From: Desulfofundulus salinus
GTDB taxonomy: Bacteria; Bacillota; Desulfotomaculia; Desulfotomaculales; Desulfovirgulaceae
Direction of reading: 5' to 3'
Assembly (NCBI RefSeq): GCF_003627965.1
Contig: NZ_RBWE01000001.1
Span: 2,305,566-2,369,565 of the forward strand
DNA length: 64,000 nt
The translations under genes and the position numbers were made by a program. Below are positions 54,932-64,000 of this stretch, in pieces (position 1 is the stretch's first letter; every line of letters starts with the position of its first letter). The notes under the pieces were generated by a model. That model was not told where the DNA came from and made no database searches. It saw only the letters and a program-made list of their open reading frames with translations.

Positions 54932-55150
54932 CTAACGTCGAAAAATAAGGTTTAGAATTAATGTAAGGACAATGCTCAAGATAATGGAAGTAACAATGGG
55001 GAAGTAAAAGGTAAAATTACCTTTTTGGATGAAAATGTCTCCAGGGAGACGGCCCAGGTGGAAGAGCCTCTCCGATGCCATGAGCAGGCCGCCGATGACC
55101 AGCAGGAGGATACCCATCAGGGCGAGCATTTTGCCTAAACCGTCCATCAT
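54932..55150 (-). CDS. DUF2905 family small membrane protein
   Basis: 72 residues with two membrane helices and the family's GRLPGDIFIQKGNFTFYFP loop between them. Function unknown. Overlaps the queH stop by 4 bases; conserved near ruv and queA genes in Firmicutes. Confidence 0.85.
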   Translation of the reverse strand: MMDGLGKMLALMGILLLVIGGLLMASERLFHLGRLPGDIFIQKGNFTFYFPIVTSIILSIVLTLILNLIFRR

Positions 55151-55707
55151 TTCTCTTCACCTGCACCTTCTCTTCTGGAAGAACGGTAGTAGCGCTCCTT
55201 TTCACTATATATGCACCCGCAATACTGCTGGCGATACATACCCAACTCCCTGGAACGGGTAACGGCTTCCTTGAAACCGGGACGAAAATCTACATAGTAA
55301 AAGGGTACCCCCGACTCCTCGCTTACGGCCTCACCGATTTCCCGGAGCAAGTCGTGTTTTTGAAAGGGGCTGACCAGCAGGGTGGTGGTAAAGGCATCAA
55401 AACCTCCCCGTCTGGCCACCCGGGCCGCCTGCCGCAGGCGCAGGGCATAACAGAACTGGCAGCGCCGGGCTTCCCGGTGAACCACCATCTGCAGAAATTG
55501 TTCCAGGGGGTAATCGTCGTCAAAAATTACAGGGAGTTCTTGTTCCCGGGCGTATTTTTCCAGTGTTTCCCTGCGCTTTTGCCACTCGGTGAAGGGGTGG
55601 ATGTTGGGGTTGAAGAAGTAGCCGTGAACCGTGTGGCCCTCCCGGCGCAGGTAGTCCAGGGGGTAGATGGTGCAGGGGCCACAGCAGGTATGCAGCAGTA
55701 TTTTCAT
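55147..55707 (-). CDS. queH: Epoxyqueuosine reductase QueH
   Basis: A 186-residue protein with HTCCGPCTIYPLDYL at the N-terminus, CQFCYALRLRQAA near residue 95, and YCGCIYSEKERY at the C-terminus; the paired cysteines hold an iron-sulfur cluster and extra iron. It reduces epoxyqueuosine in tRNA, the last step after QueA. With tgt and queA it completes the late queuosine pathway here. The gap before it (55708-55831) shows only weak dyads. Confidence 0.93.
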   Translation of the reverse strand: MKILLHTCCGPCTIYPLDYLRREGHTVHGYFFNPNIHPFTEWQKRRETLEKYAREQELPVIFDDDYPLEQFLQMVVHREARRCQFCYALRLRQAARVARRGGFDAFTTTLLVSPFQKHDLLREIGEAVSEESGVPFYYVDFRPGFKEAVTRSRELGMYRQQYCGCIYSEKERYYRSSRREGAGEEK

Positions 55708-55831
55708 TGGACATCACCCTGTTAGATATTGCACATACTGCCTGGCGGCGGTCGTCCCCCGTCGCTTAAATGCTCCTTTAGTGACGAACGCCGCTCATGT
55801 TCACTTTGTGACGGCGACACCTACTACAATA

Positions 55832-56854
55832 TTACCACAGGCTGGCTTGAACAGGATCTCGTTTTAAAGGTAAGCCGAGGTGTTTGTAGGCCGCAGGGGT
55901 GGCCACCCGCCCCCGGGGTGTGCGGGCCAGGAGTCCTGTTTGCAAAAGGTAGGGCTCAAAAACATCCTCCAGGGTGCCCGCTTCTTCCCCGGCAGCTGCC
56001 GCCAGGGTATCCAGGCCCACAGGCCCGCCGTTAAACTTCTCTATAATTATGTGCAGCAGACGCCGGTCGGTATGATCCAGGCCCAGGGGGTCCACCTCCA
56101 GGAACTGCAGCGCCTTCACGGCTACTGCCCGGGTGATTATGCCTCCGGCCCGGACCTGGGCGTAATCCCGCACCCGCTTTAACAGACGATTGGCCACCCG
56201 GGGTGTTCCCCTGGACCGCCGGGCAATTTCTAAAGCCCCCTCCGCTTCTATAGGAATCCCGAGAATATGGGCCGAACGGGAGATGATCTGCACCAGCTCG
56301 TTGACCTCGTAATATTCCAGCCGGCATATTACCCCAAAGCGATCCCGCAGGGGAGATGTAAGCAGGCCGGCACGGGTGGTAGCGCCAATCAAAGTAAACC
56401 GGGGCAGCTCCAGGCGTAAGGAACGGGCCCCCGGCCCTTTACCAATGACAATGTCCAGGGCAAAGTCCTCCATGGCCGGGTACAGTATTTCCTCCACCGG
56501 CCGGCTCAGGCGGTGGACCTCGTCAATAAATAAAACATCTCCCAGGGAGAGATTGGTTAGAATGGCTGCCAGATCACCGGGGCGTTCTACGGCCGGGCCG
56601 GATGTGACCCGGATGCCCACCCCCAGCTCGCTGGCGATGATGCCGGCCAGGGTAGTTTTGCCCAGTCCAGGGGGGCCAAATAAAAGTACGTGATCCAGCA
56701 CTTCCCCCCGCTCCCTGGCCGCGCTTATAAAAATGGACAGGCTTTCTTTAATTTTTTCCTGGCCGATAAAATCCTGCAGCCGCCGTGGCCGCAGGGTGTA
56801 TTCGCTTTCCCTGTCCTCCGACCGAAAGGCAGCGGAAAGCAGCCTTTCTTCCAA
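55832..56854 (-). CDS. ruvB: Holliday junction branch migration ATPase RuvB
   Basis: A 340-residue AAA+ protein: [36 protein letters not shown]alker [12 protein letters not shown]alker [21 protein letters not shown] sensor, and a C-terminal winged helix [14 protein letters not shown]. It starts at a TTG. Confidence 0.97.
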   Translation of the reverse strand: MEERLLSAAFRSEDRESEYTLRPRRLQDFIGQEKIKESLSIFISAARERGEVLDHVLLFGPPGLGKTTLAGIIASELGVGIRVTSGPAVERPGDLAAILTNLSLGDVLFIDEVHRLSRPVEEILYPAMEDFALDIVIGKGPGARSLRLELPRFTLIGATTRAGLLTSPLRDRFGVICRLEYYEVNELVQIISRSAHILGIPIEAEGALEIARRSRGTPRVANRLLKRVRDYAQVRAGGIITRAVAVKALQFLEVDPLGLDHTDRRLLHIIIEKFNGGPVGLDTLAAAAGEEAGTLEDVFEPYLLQTGLLARTPRGRVATPAAYKHLGLPLKRDPVQASLW

Positions 56855-56876
56855 GGGTAAACACCCCCATCACCGG

Positions 56877-57491
56877 TCAAGCGTTTTTTTGCCGGCCCAG
56901 CCACTGGAGGGCGGACCGCAGCAACTCTTCGGTAGAACCGGAAGCGGCCTGCTGGCGGACCTGCCGCACGGCCCGGCGGGCCTCCATCTGAGCGTAACCC
57001 AAAGCCACCAGGGCAGCTACGGCTTCCCCCTCGTTCCCCGGAGTACCTGTTTCACCTGTATCATCTGTACCGTCAGCCTCGAAAACCATGTCTGCCAGCT
57101 TGTCCTTCAACTCCAGGATAATGCGCCGGGCCGTTTTTTTGCCTATCCCGGGAACGGCTGTAAGAATGTTTTCATTTTCCTCCACCACCGCCCGTCGCAA
57201 AGTGCCGGGAGTTACCGTAGAGAGAATAGCCAGGGCCGCCCGGGGACCTACGCCGGCCACGTTTAACAAACTGCGAAAGGTTTCCAGCTCCACCCGGCTG
57301 GAAAAACCAAAGAGTGCCGGCCCGTCTTCCCGCCAGATTAAATGGGTATACAGGCGCACCGGCTGCCCTTTTGGCGGAAGATGGCTCACCATGGACAGGG
57401 GTACCCGCACCAGGTACCCTACCCCATGCACATCCACAATGATGCCATCATCCTGTATTTCCAACAGATTACCATTGAGAAAGGCAATCAT
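56877..57491 (-). CDS. ruvA: Holliday junction-binding protein RuvA
   Basis: A 204-residue protein: OB domain MIAFLNGNLLEIQDDGIIVDV, tandem helix-hairpin-helix (VAGVGPRAALAIL and VPGIGKKTARRIILEL), a Gly/Thr-rich linker, and domain III (EAVAALVALGYAQMEARRAV) that contacts RuvB. Confidence 0.97.
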   Translation of the reverse strand: MIAFLNGNLLEIQDDGIIVDVHGVGYLVRVPLSMVSHLPPKGQPVRLYTHLIWREDGPALFGFSSRVELETFRSLLNVAGVGPRAALAILSTVTPGTLRRAVVEENENILTAVPGIGKKTARRIILELKDKLADMVFEADGTDDTGETGTPGNEGEAVAALVALGYAQMEARRAVRQVRQQAASGSTEELLRSALQWLGRQKNA

Positions 57492-57524
57492 GCAAGGGTT
57501 TTCCTCCCTTTTGCCTCCGGTGAA

Positions 57525-58013
57525 CTAAAACATTATTTTTCTCCTACCGAGCCGGTGGGCATGACAGATGGCCACCGCCAGGGCATCGGCGACATCATCG
57601 GGGCGGGGGATCTCGGGCAGGCATAAGAGAGCCCGCACCATGTACTGGACCTGCTCCTTGGCCGCCCGGCCGTAACCAACCACCGCCTGTTTGACCTCCA
57701 GCGGAGTATACTCGGCTACTTCCAGGCCGGCATTGACGGCGGCCAGAAGAGTTACCCCCCGGGCCTGTCCCACGGCCAGGGCAGTGCGGGTATTTTTGTT
57801 AAAAAAAAGTTCTTCCACGGCAAATTGTTGGGGTTGATATAGTTTAAGCACCAGTTCCAGCTGCCGGTAAAGATGCTGCAACCGGGAAGGCATAGGCATA
57901 CCAGCTTGTGTTGTAATGCAATCGTAGGCTACCACCGTCAGCCGGTTTCCCTGTAGTTCAATTATGCCATAGCCGGTGATGGCCGTACCCGGATCAACAC
58001 CAATAATCCGCAT
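57525..58013 (-). CDS. ruvC: Crossover junction endodeoxyribonuclease RuvC
   Basis: From the ATG at 58013 the protein is 162 residues, the family length. Catalytic acids are in [29 protein letters not shown] and the C-terminal [15 protein letters not shown]. The frame extends upstream to 58115, but the AGAGGG just before 58013 sets the start. ruvC-ruvA-ruvB are consecutive. Confidence 0.96.
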   Translation of the reverse strand: MRIIGVDPGTAITGYGIIELQGNRLTVVAYDCITTQAGMPMPSRLQHLYRQLELVLKLYQPQQFAVEELFFNKNTRTALAVGQARGVTLLAAVNAGLEVAEYTPLEVKQAVVGYGRAAKEQVQYMVRALLCLPEIPRPDDVADALAVAICHAHRLGRRKIMF

Positions 58014-58071
58014 AGAACCCTCTCCCCCTCTAAAAAATTCCACACCACCCGCCCGGGCTCCTGCCATCAAG

Positions 58072-58722
58072 TCAAAAATCAAGTCCGGGATTAGTCCCGG
58101 ACTCCGTTGCTTCATCCAGGTTTTCCAGCATGGCGTTTACCGCCTGCTCCGATGGAAACTCCAGTTCCGCCCGCAAAATGGCCTGGGTTTCCGGATCCTG
58201 GCGGTTAAAATCGCCCGCCTTGTGCAACTTCAGCTGTAAATCGGGGTGCAATTCGGCTACGGGCATGTTTTTCTCCACCCGGAGCAGTTTTTCATCGTAA
58301 CCCAGGGGTCCTTCGTATACGGCCAGATAGCCTTCATGAACACCCAGGTGACGGTAGTTCTTGTGTTCCGGGCAGAAATCCTTGACCCGCTGCCTTAATA
58401 TTAACATCCTGCCCTGCTCCTCCATGCTCCATCCCTCGGTCGAGGGATAACGCCTGGCCAGGTCTGCCCGGTCTAACCCGAGCAGTTCCCGGGGAGCACG
58501 ACCCAAAAAGACAATGTGGATGTCACCGCAAAGATATTCTTTTTCTTCCTGGACAAGGGTGTCGCTTCTTACCGGCAGGACGGACTGGTCGTCTGATTTA
58601 AAGACGGCCAATCCGGGCTTGATTGATGGCTCTCCCAGCAAGTTCAAGCCCAGATAGACTGTGATGGCCACTCCAAGCATAATCAGTAATCCCGCGAAGG
58701 CATAGAAAAGCCTTTTGAGCAT
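58072..58722 (-). CDS. BofC C-terminal-domain-like protein
   Basis: About 216 residues: an N-terminal membrane anchor ([22 protein letters not shown]), then a domain with [30 protein letters not shown] resembling the BofC intermembrane-space inhibitor of SpoIVB signalling. AAGGAG lies 11 bases before the ATG at 58722. The match to BofC is by eye. Its place next to ruvC and yebC is as in related spore-formers. Confidence 0.72.
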   Translation of the reverse strand: MLKRLFYAFAGLLIMLGVAITVYLGLNLLGEPSIKPGLAVFKSDDQSVLPVRSDTLVQEEKEYLCGDIHIVFLGRAPRELLGLDRADLARRYPSTEGWSMEEQGRMLILRQRVKDFCPEHKNYRHLGVHEGYLAVYEGPLGYDEKLLRVEKNMPVAELHPDLQLKLHKAGDFNRQDPETQAILRAELEFPSEQAVNAMLENLDEATESGTNPGLDF

Positions 58723-58812
58723 GGTTCCGGACACTCCTTAAACACAGCAGTGGTTACCGATTATATTATTGCCACTTTTTGCCGGAACCATACTTTCTCT
58801 AGCTTTTATTCC

Positions 58813-59541
58813 TTAATAGTCCTCCAGTTCAAAGTTGGCGTACACTTCCTGGACATCGTCGTGATCTTCCAGGGCATCCATCAAACGCATCATTTGCTCC
58901 GCCTCTTTGCCGGTAAGCTTAACCGTGCTCTGGGGAACCATGGTAACCTGGGCCTCGACGATGGGTACGCTCTTTTCCACCAGGGCCCGGCGCACCTGTT
59001 CAAAATCCTCGGGAGCGGTAATGATTTCGAACTCGTCCTCTTCGGTTTTCACATCTTCGGCCCCCGCCTCCAGGGCGTTGAGCATTAACTCATCCTCATC
59101 CAGGCCGTCTTTTTCCACCACGATAACGCCCTTTTTGGAAAACATCCAGGAGACGCAGCCGGCTTCCCCCAGATTACCGCCGTGACGGGAGAAAAGGTGC
59201 CGGATCTCTCCGGCGGTGCGGTTCCGGTTATCGGTCATGATCTCCAGCATAACCGCCACCCCACCGGGACCGTAGCCCTCGTAAATCAGTTCCTCGTAGT
59301 TGGCCGCGCCCAATTCACCGGTGCCTTTCTGAATGGCCCGTTGAATATTCTCGTTGGGAATATTGGCTTCTTTAGCCCGCTGTATTGCCGCTTTCAGCCT
59401 GGGGTTGGCGTCGGGATCTCCGCCTCCCAGACGAGCCGCCACGATAATTTCCCTGGACAAGCGGGTAAAAAGCTTGCCCCTCTGGGCATCTACCTTGGCC
59501 TTTTTCCGTTTGATGGTTGACCATTTGGAATGACCGGACAT
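58813..59541 (-). CDS. YebC/PmpR-family DNA-binding regulator
   Basis: A 242-residue protein with the opening [22 protein letters not shown] and the [31 protein letters not shown] core. The family includes transcription regulators and translational factors that relieve proline stalling. 242 residues is the normal length. Confidence 0.96.
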   Translation of the reverse strand: MSGHSKWSTIKRKKAKVDAQRGKLFTRLSREIIVAARLGGGDPDANPRLKAAIQRAKEANIPNENIQRAIQKGTGELGAANYEELIYEGYGPGGVAVMLEIMTDNRNRTAGEIRHLFSRHGGNLGEAGCVSWMFSKKGVIVVEKDGLDEDELMLNALEAGAEDVKTEEDEFEIITAPEDFEQVRRALVEKSVPIVEAQVTMVPQSTVKLTGKEAEQMMRLMDALEDHDDVQEVYANFELEDY

Positions 59542-59675
59542 CTCTTACTGAAACCTCCTCCCCTACCAAAAGCACCGGGGGCCTGTTAGTCATTTAAGAT
59601 AATATCATATATTACTGGAACGGCGATCGGCCCTGCCCACCATAAAAGCTCTGGTTACTTTAAGTCTAAAAAAGA

Positions 59676-60404
59676 CTAAAAGGGCGGCAGGACCGGCATC
59701 TGCTTTTTGTGGGCATTTTTAGTCGCGAGACGCTTGACAACCTCCCGTACCCGGTCGTCAGCCTTCCCGGTAAGGATGAATTCATCCAGTTCCTGGTATG
59801 TTATACCCATTTCCGCCTCGTCGTTTTGCCCGGCCCACAAACCGGCAGAAGGAGGCTTTTCTATAATACGCCGCGGTATTCCGAGGTATTCGGCCAGCTC
59901 ATAAACCTGGCGCTTGACGAGGTTGCCAATGGGTAAAAGGTCCACTCCTCCGTCACCATATTTGGTGAAATAGCCGACGGTTAGTTCACTGCGGTTGCCC
60001 GTCCCGGCAACCAGATATTGCAGCCGGGAAGCATAAAAATAAAGCGTGATCATGCGCAGCCTTGGCTTGATGTTAATAATGGAAAGATCCTTTTTCTCCA
60101 CGTTGTAATCTTCACCGGTCAGAAGGCGAACCAGAAGGGCAAAGGGTTCGTCGAGCACGATTTCCTTAAGAGGAATATCAAAGGTCCTGGCCACCAGCCT
60201 GGCGTCCTCCGCATCCAGGGGACTGCTGTAGCAGGGCATGATTACCCCCAGGACGTTATCCGGGCAGGCCCGCTTGCATAATACAGCCGTAACAGCGGAA
60301 TCAATACCGCCGCTCAAGCCTACCACATAACCCCGGGCGCCCCTTTCAGTGACCTGTTCCCTGAGCCATTCGGTTAACCGCTGCGCGAGCAGATGCAAAC
60401 CCAA
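59676..60404 (-). CDS. nadE: Ammonia-dependent NAD+ synthetase
   Basis: A 242-residue ATP-pyrophosphatase with the GLSGGIDSAVTAVL P-loop, YFTKYGDGGVDLLPIGNLVK and the KPPSAGLWAGQNDEAEMG loop. No glutaminase domain is present, so it uses free ammonia to amidate NaAD. Confidence 0.95.
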   Translation of the reverse strand: MGLHLLAQRLTEWLREQVTERGARGYVVGLSGGIDSAVTAVLCKRACPDNVLGVIMPCYSSPLDAEDARLVARTFDIPLKEIVLDEPFALLVRLLTGEDYNVEKKDLSIINIKPRLRMITLYFYASRLQYLVAGTGNRSELTVGYFTKYGDGGVDLLPIGNLVKRQVYELAEYLGIPRRIIEKPPSAGLWAGQNDEAEMGITYQELDEFILTGKADDRVREVVKRLATKNAHKKQMPVLPPF

Positions 60405-60596
60405 TCCCCCCGTTGTAAAAAATCTTAGCTTTTATCATACCACGCGGCTCTGGATAAAGCAATTGCCCTATGATTTGAGGCATGCCATTATTTGCCATAC
60501 GATGTATGCAGAAGCTTTTTCCTTCTCGGAAACTTAAGGGTACATTAACATCATGACCCGAGGTCGAACCAGTATCCGGTTCTTAATACATGCAAA

Positions 60597-60622
60597 TACC
60601 CCCGGGTTATAGACCGGGGGTA
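60597..60622 (-). terminator. rRNA operon terminator
   Basis: TACCCCCGG (60597-60605) and CCGGGGGTA (60614-60622) form a perfect stem, followed on the minus strand by TTTGCA, just beyond the 5S gene. The gap 60405-60632 holds no gene otherwise. Confidence 0.75.
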
Positions 60623-60632
60623 TGAAAAATAT

Positions 60633-60750
<118 letters not shown>

Positions 60751-60829
60751 ATTGGTCGTCAGTCGTCTGATGTCAGAGGTCAGAATCTGATTTCACAACC
60801 TCTGTTTTCATCCTGGTCCTGCCAAAATT

Positions 60830-60848
60830 CCCTCAAAACTTCACAGCG
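60830..60848 (-). other. 3' half of the 23S precursor processing stem
   Basis: CCCTCAAAACTTCACAGCG (plus strand, 60830-60848) is complementary to CGCTGTGAAGTTTTCAAGG at 63974-63992, which flanks the 5' end of the 23S. The near-perfect 19-bp stem is the usual RNase III-type site that frees pre-23S. Confidence 0.7.
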
Positions 60849-60864
60849 AAGTGTCTTTCGTCCA

Positions 60865-61018
60865 GGTCAAGCCCTCGACCTATTAGTACCGGTCCGCTCA
60901 ACCGGTTACCCGGCTTACACGCCCGGCCTATCTACCTGGTAGGTCAAGCCCTCGACCTATTAGTACCGGTCCGCTCAACCGGTTACCCGGCTTACACGCC
61001 CGGCCTATCTACCTGGTA
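60865..61018 (-). repeat. 77-bp perfect tandem duplication at the 23S 3' end
   Basis: Bases 60865-60941 and 60942-61018 are identical. The unit carries the terminal helices and the 3' strand of helix 1 (reads on the minus strand ...GGTACTAATAGGTCGAGGGC...). Mature 23S could end at either copy. Confidence 0.9.
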
Positions 61019-61071
61019 GTCTTCCAGGGGTCTTACTGGATTAACTCCATGGGAAACCTTATCTTGAGGGG

Positions 61072-61104
<33 letters not shown>

Positions 61105-61163
61105 CCACCAGACTTGGGTACCCAGCGCTGCCCCTGGCGGGACAACTGGTACGCCAGCGGTCT

Positions 61164-61194
<31 letters not shown>

Positions 61195-61221
61195 CTCCTC
61201 TCAAGTTTCCTGCGCCTGCGA

Positions 61222-61264
<43 letters not shown>

Positions 61265-61269
61265 ACGTA

Positions 61270-61306
<37 letters not shown>

Positions 61307-61310
61307 ACTC

Positions 61311-61419
<109 letters not shown>

Positions 61420-61536
61420 GACGGCGCTTCCACTCGCTACCGCCGGATCACTAAGCCCGACTTTCGTCCCAGCTCGACCGGTCAGTCTCGCTGTCAAGCT
61501 CCCTTCTGCCTTTGCACTCTTACGCGCGATTTCCAA

Positions 61537-61609
<73 letters not shown>

Positions 61610-61793
61610 ACACTGTCCATGTACCGGCCTTCACGGTACCCTGTTAGAACTCCAATACCACAAGGGTGGTATCCCAAGGTCGGCTCCACCAAGGCTGGCG
61701 CCCTGGCTTCCCTGCCTCCCACCTATCCTGTACATGCAATACCGAAGTCCAATGTCAGGCTGCAGTAAAGCTCCACGGGGTCTTTCTGTCCCG

Positions 61794-61827
<34 letters not shown>

Positions 61828-61859
61828 GTTCGCCGAGCCCCTCGTTGAGACAGCGCCCA

Positions 61860-61946
<87 letters not shown>

Positions 61947-62172
61947 TGGGGCTTCGGTTCAGAGCTTCTCCTCGCGGATAACCCTTCCCCTTAACCTTCC
62001 AGCACCGGGCAGGCGTCAGCCCCTATACTTCATCTTTCGATTTAGCAGGGACCTGTGTTTTTGGTAAACAGTCGCTTGGGCCTCTTCTCTGCGGCCCCCT
62101 CGCGCTCCAGTAGTTTTTACCTTCACGCTACCGGGGCACCCCTTCTCCCGAAGTTACGGGGTCATTTTGCCG

Positions 62173-62203
<31 letters not shown>

Positions 62204-62470
62204 GAGGATTCTCTCCTCGCCTACCTGTGTCGGTTTGCGGTACGGGCACCGGTATTCCTCGTTAGAGGTTTTTCTTGGCAGTTTGGGTTCAGCCACTTCG
62301 GTACTTTTATTTCCCTCCCCATCACCTCTCGGGCTTACCGTGGGACGGATTTGCCTGCCCCACACCCTACCGGCTTGGACGCGCTTTTCCAGCCGCGCGC
62401 TTGGCCTACCCTCCTGCGTCACCCCATCCTCAACCGGCCTACCGGTGGCATCGGATTCTCAACCGATTCC

Positions 62471-62502
<32 letters not shown>

Positions 62503-62669
62503 CCCCGGCTTACCCTGGGCGGACGAGCCTTCCCCAGGAATCCTTAGGCTTTCGGCGGGCAGGATTCTCACCTGCCTTTTCGCTTACTTATACCGGCATT
62601 CTCACTTCCCACCAGTCCACCACACCTCCCAGTGTGACTTCTACCCGGTGGGAACGCTCCCCTACCACC

Positions 62670-62743
62670 TGAGAGGTGAGATGTGAGAAGTGAGATGTGA
62701 GAATCGTCATTCCCACTTCCAACCTCTCACCTCTCACCTCTCA
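62670..62743 (-). other. Intervening sequence (extended helix) in 23S helix 45
   Basis: Between the conserved GCACCGAAGCCGCGG strand and GGTAGGGGAGCGTTC, about E. coli 1164-1185, lies a 74-nt purine/pyrimidine-biased inverted repeat. Its ends TGAGAGGTGAG and CTCACCTCTCA pair perfectly, and repeated GTGAGA units run throughout. Such insertions are known in this helix in other bacteria and are often cut out by RNase III, leaving a fragmented 23S. Confidence 0.8.
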
Positions 62744-63973
62744 GATCCGCGGCTTCGGTGCGGTGCTTGAGCCCCGTTTCATTTTCGGCGCAGGGCCACT
62801 TGACCAGTGAGCTATTACGCACTCTTTGAATGATGGCTGCTTCTAAGCCAACATCCTGGTTGTCTTCGCAGCCCCACATCCTTCCCCACTTAGCACCGCT
62901 TCGGGACCTTAGCCGGCGGTCCGGGCTGTTCCCCTCTCGACTACGGATCTTAGCACTCGTAGTCTGACTCCCATACATCAAGTGTCCGGCATTCGCAGTT
63001 TGATTGGGTTCGGTAACCCGCGAAGGCCCCTAGCCCAGTCAGTGCTCTACCTCCGGCACTCTCGTATGAGGCTAGCCCTAAAGCTATTTCGGGGAGAACC
63101 AGCTATTTCCGGGTTCGATTGGCATTTCACCCCTACCCACACCTCATCCACCGCCTTTTCAACGACGGTTGGTTCGAGCCTCCACGTAACTTTACTTACG
63201 CTTCACTCTGGACATGGGTAGCTCACCCGGTTTCGGGTCTACTCCAGCGGACTACTCGCCCTATTCAGACTCGCTTTCGCTACGGCTCCGGCCTTCCCAG
63301 CCTTAACCTCGCCCGCTAGACGTAACTCGCCGGTCCGTTCTACAAAAAGTACGCCGTCACGCGTGTCCCCACGCGCTCCGACTGCTTGTAGGCATACGGT
63401 TTCAGGTTCTCTTTCACTCCCCTCCCGGGGTGCTTTTCACCTTTCCCTCACGGTACTCGTCCACTATCGGTCGCTTTGGGTATTTAGCCTTGGAAGGTGG
63501 TCCTCCCTGATTCCCGCAGGATTCCACGTGCCCCGCGGTACTTGGGATCCTCCCTGCACTGCTTCCCTTTTCGCCTACAGGGCTTTTACCTTCTGCGGCG
63601 GGGCTTTCCAGCCCCCTTCGGCTAAGTTCCGCAGTACTTTCACGGGAGTCCCGCAACCCCGCAAAGTGTTCCCACTTCGCGGTTTAGGCTGTCCCCTCTT
63701 CGCTCGCCGCTACTACGGGGATCGCTTTTGCTTTCTTTTCCTCCGGGTACTAAGATGTTTCAGTTCCCCGGGTGCCCCTCCTGTACCTATGGATTCAGTA
63801 CAGGATGACGGGGGTTCTCCCCCGCCGGGTTGCCCCATTCGGATATCCACGGATCTACGCCTGCTTGCGGCTCCCCGTGGCTTTTCGCAGCTTGCCACGT
63901 CCTTCTTCGGCCCAAAGCGCCAAGGCATCCACCGTATGCCCTTCCTAGCTTGACCTCGACGAACTCTCCTCTC

Positions 63974-63992
63974 CGCTGTGAAGTTTTCAAGG
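63974..63992 (-). other. 5' half of the 23S precursor processing stem
   Basis: Complementary to 60830-60848 (see that entry). It lies about 20 bases upstream of the mature 23S 5' end in the 16S-23S spacer. No tRNA gene is visible in the 45 bases of spacer present. Confidence 0.7.
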
Positions 63993-64000
63993 AACATCTT

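Noticed and set aside
55732..55831. A third copy of the inverted-repeat element between queH and ruvB
   Set aside because: Small dyads such as TCACTTTGTGA are present, but the conserved blocks of the two real copies are missing.

Overview
The window looks like chromosome from a thermophilic or anaerobic, spore-forming, Gram-positive Peptococcaceae-type bacterium; a Desulfotomaculum/Desulfofundulus or Pelotomaculum relative is my best guess. This rests on gene content, not on a database search. The clues are tungsten-type aldehyde:ferredoxin oxidoreductases beside iron-type alcohol dehydrogenases, sporulation-type genes (SpoIID, BofC-like, SigI/RsgI), MurT/GatD, AddAB, and a 23S rRNA gene carrying an intervening sequence. 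GC content is fairly high and most genes lie on the minus strand.

Region 1 (1-7180) is a minus-strand alcohol and aldehyde oxidation operon. In transcription order it holds an iron alcohol dehydrogenase, a four-cluster ferredoxin, a complete AOR, a MoaD/ThiS-like sulfur carrier, a molybdopterin-binding-domain protein, a 36-residue Cys-rich microprotein missed by ordinary ORF calling, a second MoaD-like protein, and a second AOR cut by the left edge. Region 2 (7181-13819) is an IclR-preceded catabolic operon. It ends in 2-hydroxypentadienoate hydratase, 4-hydroxy-2-oxovalerate aldolase and acylating acetaldehyde dehydrogenase (giving pyruvate plus acetyl-CoA). It begins with a ferredoxin/BFD protein, a 480-residue protein I do not recognise, and a NadC-like phosphoribosyltransferase. 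The same 17-bp palindrome occurs upstream of both operons, so I infer joint control by the IclR protein. Region 3 (13945-19290) holds a sigma-54 activator, a CoA transferase with a sigma-54-type promoter, a DUF3006 protein and a second iron alcohol dehydrogenase.

Region 4 (19289-25770) has murT/gatD, a metallo-beta-lactamase-fold hydrolase and a cobalt/nickel ECF transporter. Region 5 (25944-38300) is sbcCD plus addAB. Region 6 (38301-46500) is on the plus strand at first: a candidate small RNA, a DASS anion symporter, a gamma-carbonic-anhydrase-like protein and an ArsB/NhaD permease. It then returns to the minus strand with a CBS protein, sigI/rsgI and a cation efflux protein. Region 7 (46693-60404) is a conserved housekeeping stretch: DksA-like protein, secDF, yajC, tgt, queA, spoIID, queH, ruvCAB, a bofC-like gene, yebC and nadE. 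Region 8 (60597-64000) is the 3' half of an rRNA operon on the minus strand (23S then 5S), with the 16S outside the window.

Features beyond the ordinary annotation are a two-copy long inverted-repeat element with compensatory changes (2773-2993 and 21432-21683), a 77-bp perfect tandem duplication at the 23S 3' end, a 74-nt hairpin insertion in 23S helix 45, the CX5CX5CX5C microprotein, and the shared operator that ties the AOR operon to the pentadienoate operon.
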